Under the pieces are notes generated by a model that had not been told where the DNA came from, searched no databases, and was given only the letters and a program-made list of their open reading frames with translations. From contig JAGNNB010000131.1 in NCBI GenBank assembly GCA_017990865.1, forward strand, positions 1 through 7,916: a DNA stretch of 7,916 bases. The letters are read 5' to 3'. This document shows positions 5,003 to 7,916 of the stretch, one piece after another. The position numbers and the translations under genes are program-made. Position 1 is the stretch's first letter. Each line of letters starts with the position of its first letter. Source of the DNA: Lysobacteraceae bacterium. GTDB lineage: Bacteria; Pseudomonadota; Gammaproteobacteria; Xanthomonadales; Xanthomonadaceae.

Positions 5003-7390
5003 ATGACCCACTCCGAAAACCCGCATTCGCTTCGTGCGCAACTGCTCGGCGCGCTTTCGGCGGAAGCGGTCGCTCACGATCCGGAACGCGGCATTCTGCT
5101 CGGCATGCAAGCGCTCGACGCCACGCTGCGGCATGGCGAACCCGCGGAGTTCGCCGCCGACCGCGCGTTGCGGCAAGCGATTTGGCGGTCGCGACTGCGC
5201 CTCGCCCTCCGATACGACACCGAACACACCACGCCCACGTGTGCCGCCTGGAACAACGACGGTACGCGTCTCGCCACCGGCTCGGACAATGGCCCGACGA
5301 CCGTTTGGGACGCATCGACCGGCGAGCGCATCTGGTCCAACGATCGATTCACCAACGCATTGACTATCGCCTTCAGTCCCGACGGCAGTCGCGTCGCCGT
5401 CGGCGGCCTGTTACCGAACGTCGCCATCTTGAACGCATCGGATGGCGCAGTGTTGAAGACGATATCGGTCAAAATGGCCGTGTCGTTGGCGTTCAGCCCC
5501 GACGGTCGTCGCTTGGCCATACAAACCTCCGATTCGAGCGGTGTGTGGGACATCGAGACCGCCGCCCTCTCGTTGACCCTCGCGGAGAGCGCGTGGGCGA
5601 ACATCGCCTGGAGCCCCGACGGCAAACGGATCGCGACATGCGCGAACGGCGTGCGGGTGTGGGACGCCGATACCGGACACGCCCTCCAGACCTTCGGGCC
5701 GGCACGCACAGTGCGTTGCGCGACCTGGAGCCCGGATAGCCGGTTATTGGCCGTCGCTCTCGAACACGCGTGCGAGATTTGGGATACGGCCACGGGGGCG
5801 CAGGGAGCGAGCGTCGGCGAGTTCGCCGTGGGCGGCGGCATCGTCGCATGGAGTCCCGACGGCGCACGATTGGCGAAACGAGGCGGTAGCGGAAACGTCG
5901 CTGTCTACGACGCGTCTGACGGGCGTCTGTCGCTGACGCTCGAAGGCCATCGTTCGACGGACCCCGGGCCGTTCCTGGCCTGGAGCCCCGACGGCTTCCG
6001 ACTGGCGACGGGGGCGGGCCTGACCGGGTCATTGAAGTATTCCGCGGTCCGTATCGATCGTATCGCGGAGAAGCGCGGCCATACCAGCGTCAAAATCTGG
6101 GATGTTCGGGTGGACGACGCGCTCGACGGACAGGAAGTATCCACGCTGCGTTCGCCGGCGCGAATCTACGACGCGGCATGGTGCCCGGATGGCGAACGGA
6201 TCGCGGTCGCGTGCGAGGACGCCAGCAGAATCATCGACGCCGCTACCGGCAAGGAATTATGGCGTTTTCCGCCGAACGCGCGGATCCAGCACGCGGATAT
6301 CGCGTGGAGTCCGGACGGCGCATGGTGCGTGGCGACCGAATACGCATACGGATCGGCGGAACAATCCACGCGAATCTGGTTTGCGGCGAATGGCGAGGAA
6401 CTCCTGACGTTACCGGCCACCGACGCGGTTGCGGTCGGCTCGTTGCGGAACATGAGTTGGAGCGCGGACGGCGCGCGTCTGGCTGCGCTCTACGCCAACG
6501 GCAACGTCGGCGTCTGGGATATGCCGGCGCGACGAAACGCGTTGAATCCGCTCGCGGAGATCCGCGCCTCGACACTGGCGCTCAGCCTTGATGGGAAACG
6601 ATTGGCCACCGCTTCGGGCAACGCCGCGGCGATCCGCATTTGGGATGTCGAAAGCGGCCAACTCTCGAAAATGCTGGGTTCTACCGACCCGTTCGACGAC
6701 GCGTCCGGTCGCGAGCGTTATATGTCCGCGCCCAATGGCATCGCTTGGCTTTCCGATAGCGAACGACTCGTGGCGATTACGGGCGCGTCCGTCGTCGTGT
6801 GGTGCGTATCCGAGGCGACAGCGCTCTTCGAATTCCCGAACCCCATCGGCTATTTGAACTTCGTACTCAGCGCGGACCGAAAGCGGCTGGCGCTGTTGGC
6901 GAAAAGCGGGACGAAAATGCTGTTCGGTCCGCTCGGCAAATCGGGGGACAGCCCCTTGCTGAGCCTGTGGGATTTGGAGAACGGCCGGCCGCTGCCGCCG
7001 CCGGAATTTCTCGATTACTACGGCGATTTATATTTGCCGGTAGTGGCGTGGAGCCCGGACGGACAGAGGATCACGATGGCATGGCCGGCGCGCATCGGTC
7101 TCTACGACGGCGACGATATGCCCGATTGGGGCGGCATAGAGCGCTTCGTTCGCGTCTGCGACGCGACGAGCGGCGAAGAAATCTTCGCGGTGAACCACAT
7201 GCCGGCCGACGGGGTGACCTGGCGACCGGACGGAAAGCGGATCGCCTGTTTTTACGGCAAGCGTCTGCAGATTTACGCATCGGACCCGCAGTCGCTGCTG
7301 GCGCTCGCGCGAACCCGGGTCACGCGAAACTTCACTGTCGACGAATGCGTGCAGTATTTCCATGGCGACGACCCACCGCCGATTCCATGA
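5003..7390 (+). CDS. Stand-alone WD40 beta-propeller protein resembling the C-terminal sensor of STAND NTPases
   Basis: 795 residues with no signal peptide or membrane segment, so probably cytosolic. Residues 9-70 are a helical segment (ALSAEAVAHDPERGILLGMQ, then ADRALRQAIWRSRLRLALR). It resembles the linker that joins STAND (NACHT/AAA-like) NTPases to their WD40 region: DP-x-x-x-LLLA-like helix, then AL-x-x-A-x-x-x-SRLR. About 15 repeat units with the W-SPDG-x-R-LA...VWD-x-x-x-G pattern follow, with PDG-type turns near residues 86, 127, 167, 206, 245, 286, 330, 396, 438, 489, 530, 585, 625, 686 and 743. That is enough for two seven-bladed propellers. Longer inserts occur near 338-362, 554-578 and 633-652. 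The tail, TRVTRNFTVDECVQYF (771-786), again resembles the end of STAND-WD40 proteins (R-x-TRN-L-T-x-x-E-x-x-x-YF). No Walker, TIR, protease or nuclease motif is present. WD40 propellers are binding platforms; partner and function are unknown. WD40 assignment firm; STAND link inferred. Confidence 0.9.
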   Translation: MTHSENPHSLRAQLLGALSAEAVAHDPERGILLGMQALDATLRHGEPAEFAADRALRQAIWRSRLRLALRYDTEHTTPTCAAWNNDGTRLATGSDNGPTTVWDASTGERIWSNDRFTNALTIAFSPDGSRVAVGGLLPNVAILNASDGAVLKTISVKMAVSLAFSPDGRRLAIQTSDSSGVWDIETAALSLTLAESAWANIAWSPDGKRIATCANGVRVWDADTGHALQTFGPARTVRCATWSPDSRLLAVALEHACEIWDTATGAQGASVGEFAVGGGIVAWSPDGARLAKRGGSGNVAVYDASDGRLSLTLEGHRSTDPGPFLAWSPDGFRLATGAGLTGSLKYSAVRIDRIAEKRGHTSVKIWDVRVDDALDGQEVSTLRSPARIYDAAWCPDGERIAVACEDASRIIDAATGKELWRFPPNARIQHADIAWSPDGAWCVATEYAYGSAEQSTRIWFAANGEELLTLPATDAVAVGSLRNMSWSADGARLAALYANGNVGVWDMPARRNALNPLAEIRASTLALSLDGKRLATASGNAAAIRIWDVESGQLSKMLGSTDPFDDASGRERYMSAPNGIAWLSDSERLVAITGASVVVWCVSEATALFEFPNPIGYLNFVLSADRKRLALLAKSGTKMLFGPLGKSGDSPLLSLWDLENGRPLPPPEFLDYYGDLYLPVVAWSPDGQRITMAWPARIGLYDGDDMPDWGGIERFVRVCDATSGEEIFAVNHMPADGVTWRPDGKRIACFYGKRLQIYASDPQSLLALARTRVTRNFTVDECVQYFHGDDPPPIP

Positions 7391-7492
7391 CTGAAGGCGG
7401 GCCGAGATCCGCGTCGAAAGGCCAAATTCCGCCGCCCCTACTCTCACCGCTCGAACTTCGCACGGCCGAGTCTTCGCTTGGCTAGACATCGC

Positions 7493-7521
7493 ACGAAGGC
7501 TGGCGCACCGCCGGCCTTCGT
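7493..7521. terminator. Hairpin between convergent WD40 and kup genes, likely bidirectional terminator
   Basis: A 12-bp stem (7493-7504 with 7510-7521, one G-T wobble) closes the five-base loop GCACC. It sits about 100 bases past the WD40 stop and 12 bases past the kup stop, where two converging transcripts need to end. Neither side has a proper T-run, so intrinsic termination would be inefficient. It may instead act as an RNA 3'-end protecting stem or combine with Rho. The stem is directly visible; the role is inferred from position. Confidence 0.55.
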
Positions 7522-7533
7522 TGCGAGGCGCGA

Positions 7534-7916
7534 TCAGATTTCCACCGGCGCGCCCAGTTCGACCAACCGCGTCATCGGAATCCGAAAAAAGTCGGTCGCG
7601 GGAGCGGCGTTGCGGTGCATGAAACCGAACAATCTATCGCGCCAGAACGCCATACCGCGTTTGTGTCGTGTGGCGACGATGGTTTCGCGGCTGGCGAAAT
7701 ACGTCGTCTCCATCGGGTCGAAACATAATTCGCTGCAATCGGCGGCCCGCATCAGCGCCAGCGGTACGTCCGGCGTTTCCATGAAGCCGTAACGCACCGT
7801 GGCCCGGTAGAAATCCTCGCCGATGGTGTCGATCGTCAACCGTTGTTCGGCCGGGACGTACGGGACGGTGCGCGTCTCCACCGTCAACAACACGTTACGC
7901 TCGTGCAGCACCTTGT
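7534..7916 (-). CDS. kup: Kup-type low-affinity potassium transporter, C-terminal part (cut by window edge)
   Basis: The last 126 or so residues of a protein that starts right of the window; the frame is open to the edge and ends with TGA at 7534-7536. The visible part is the cytosolic C-terminal domain of the KUP/HAK/KT family. Nearly every landmark is present: [12 protein letters not shown] at the edge, PYVP, the [12 protein letters not shown] block, [36 protein letters not shown] and the terminal [11 protein letters not shown]. Family members of about 620-640 residues have 12 membrane segments that carry out K+ uptake with protons, none of which is visible here. There is no sign of a frameshift, and the end coincides with the usual family terminus, so the gene is probably intact beyond the window. 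A GTG at 7909-7911 lies inside this conserved block and is not a start. It converges on the WD40 gene. Confidence 0.95.
   Translation of the reverse strand, partial: KVLHERNVLLTVETRTVPYVPAEQRLTIDTIGEDFYRATVRYGFMETPDVPLALMRAADCSELCFDPMETTYFASRETIVATRHKRGMAFWRDRLFGFMHRNAAPATDFFRIPMTRLVELGAPVEI

Noticed and set aside
4224..5006. A plus-strand frame running through greB and the following spacer, which might have meant the spacer is coding.
   Set aside because: The residues are almost all Arg, Pro and Ala, and it overlaps greB in another frame. Nothing protein-like continues into the spacer.
5606..5995. DNA-level tandem repeats in the WD40 gene (for example identical 18-mers at 5606-5623 and 5978-5995).
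   Set aside because: Identity is confined to the conserved W-SPDG codons; the rest of each unit has diverged, so this is a protein motif and not a recent repeat expansion.

Overview
The window is GC-rich chromosomal DNA. It most likely comes from a gammaproteobacterium of the Xanthomonadaceae / Lysobacter type. That assignment is an inference from strong G/C third-position bias and from the look of the GreB, YjgR and Kup proteins; no rRNA or other taxonomic marker is present. Five complete protein genes and one edge-truncated gene are supported.

Layout. (1) Positions 1-220 are clearly more AT-rich than the rest and carry no recognisable gene; a frame entering from the left edge stays open to a stop at 148-150. 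(2) A minus-strand gene (1940 to 327) encodes an exported MltD-like lytic transglycosylase with a C-terminal LysM domain, followed by a good Rho-independent terminator (stem 224-247). (3) A divergent spacer of about 160 bp precedes three plus-strand genes in tight order: yjgR (DUF853, HerA-like ATPase, 2099-3610), a small lipoprotein (3666-4196) and greB (transcript cleavage factor, 4216-4716). Gaps of 55 and 19 bases with no terminator between them suggest one transcript. (4) A 286-base spacer holds several short inverted repeats and leads to a large WD40 beta-propeller gene (5003-7390). (5) A strong hairpin at 7493-7521 separates it from a convergent gene entering from the right edge, the C-terminal part of the potassium transporter Kup.

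Most of the window is housekeeping: peptidoglycan remodelling, transcription rescue and potassium uptake. The exception is the 795-residue WD40 protein. It has 15 recognisable repeat units, an N-terminal helical linker and a C-terminal tail that both look like those of large STAND NTPase-WD40 signalling/defence proteins, but it has no NTPase or effector domain of its own. It looks like a free-standing sensor module or a relic of a larger protein, and is the most interesting object here. I found no CRISPR array, insertion sequence, tRNA, rRNA, phage gene or complete defence system.
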